A stretch of 6,238 nucleotides of DNA from an uncultured Ruminococcus sp. (GTDB lineage: Bacteria > Bacillota > Clostridia > Oscillospirales > Ruminococcaceae). Below the pieces are notes generated by a model, which was not told the DNA's origin, did no database searches, and saw nothing but the letters and a program-made list of their open reading frames with translations. A program made the translations under genes and the position numbers. The first letter of the stretch is position 1, and every line of letters starts with the position of its first letter. The stretch is from positions 1 through 6,238 of the forward strand of contig USEH01000133.1 of assembly GCA_900553675.1 (NCBI GenBank), read 5' to 3'. Positions 6,016 to 6,238 of the stretch are shown here, piece by piece.

Positions 6016-6107
6016 GTAGATTGTAAAGGTAACGTCCCTTTCCGGAATCGTTATAAGCCGCAAGATGAATCCGGTCAGAATTATTTTGAAAATCACTGTA
6101 TTATTAC

Positions 6108-6136
6108 TTGAAATTCAGAAGAGAATTTATTATAAT
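6108..6136 (+). promoter_or_regulatory. Near-consensus sigma-A promoter for the next gene
   Basis: TTGAAA (6108-6113) and a perfect TATAAT (6131-6136) are spaced by 17 bases. Transcription should start near 6143 and run out of the window to the right. It follows the terminator by about 95 bases, so it begins a new transcription unit. Confidence 0.72.
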
Positions 6137-6223
6137 TACCTATAGTCATACAATACCGAACGTCAATCAGCGAAAATCAATGATGATTAAAACGTCGAAA
6201 CGGTGAAATTATATGGCTGAATC

Positions 6224-6230
6224 GAAAGGA
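6224..6230 (+). promoter_or_regulatory. Probable ribosome-binding site of a gene starting at or beyond the right edge
   Basis: GAAAGGA ends 8 bases before the window edge, the right distance for a start codon at about 6239. An ATG at 6213 also opens a frame to the edge (MAESKGTLL) but has no good site in front of it, so the start beyond the edge is preferred. The product cannot be told. Confidence 0.4.
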
Positions 6231-6238
6231 ACATTATT

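Noticed and set aside
5921..6045. T-box riboswitch resemblance: agggtggtaa near 5922 and cgtccctt near 6032
   Set aside because: Only short fragments match. There is no room for a stem I and specifier loop, since the upstream gene ends at 5908. The first motif is explained as codons of the RVVISTDF stretch.
1..6238. CRISPR array, tRNA, rRNA, toxin-antitoxin or defence system
   Set aside because: No regularly spaced repeats, no cloverleaf-like sequence and no defence or toxin motifs were seen on either strand.

Overview
The window looks like a piece of a Gram-positive, Clostridia-type chromosome, probably from a plant-fibre-degrading gut, rumen or soil organism. The signs are strong GGAGG ribosome-binding sites, textbook sigma-A promoters (TTGAAA-N17-TATAAT; TTGATT-N17-TATAAT), lipoprotein signal peptides, a relic of a Firmicutes transposon-type tyrosine integrase, and carbohydrate-active genes. 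All identifiable genes read on the + strand. No species can be named from the sequence alone.

Layout. Bases 3-83 are the last 26 codons of an unrecognised gene. Bases 146-1645 encode a 499-residue intracellular glycosidase-like protein with DUF5060, DUF4038 (apiosidase-like TIM barrel) and DUF5605 domains. Bases 1646-2014 are non-coding: two strong hairpins, a sigma-A promoter and a small inverted repeat in the leader. Bases 2015-4075 encode a large lipoprotein with a GH43 five-bladed propeller, a CBM6-like module and a C-terminal F5/8 type C (CBM32-like) module. Bases 4170-4560 hold the frameshifted C-terminal part of a tyrosine integrase, followed by short repeats and a decayed hairpin. Bases 4787-5908 encode a second lipoprotein, a Sde182-type nucleoside-hydrolase-like protein (DUF1593) that lacks the usual C-terminal domain. 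Overlapping its stop codon is a 27-codon frame (5901-5984) that resembles the first residues of another Sde182-like protein and ends in a terminator. The last ~230 bases carry a near-consensus promoter and a ribosome-binding site for a gene that begins just outside the window.

How the genes may work together (inference). Two cell-surface lipoproteins could bind and trim a plant cell-wall polysaccharide: GH43 removes arabinose or xylose units, and the Sde182-like protein has an unsettled hydrolase or binding role. The DUF4038 protein, which has no signal peptide, could then process imported oligosaccharides. Separate promoters ahead of genes 2 and 3, a terminator-like hairpin after gene 1 and the integrase relic suggest three separately transcribed genes rather than one tight operon. 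No transporter, regulator, CRISPR array, rRNA or tRNA was seen. I found no convincing new biological system. The most interesting points are the two mutilated ends around the Sde182-like gene and the integrase scar.
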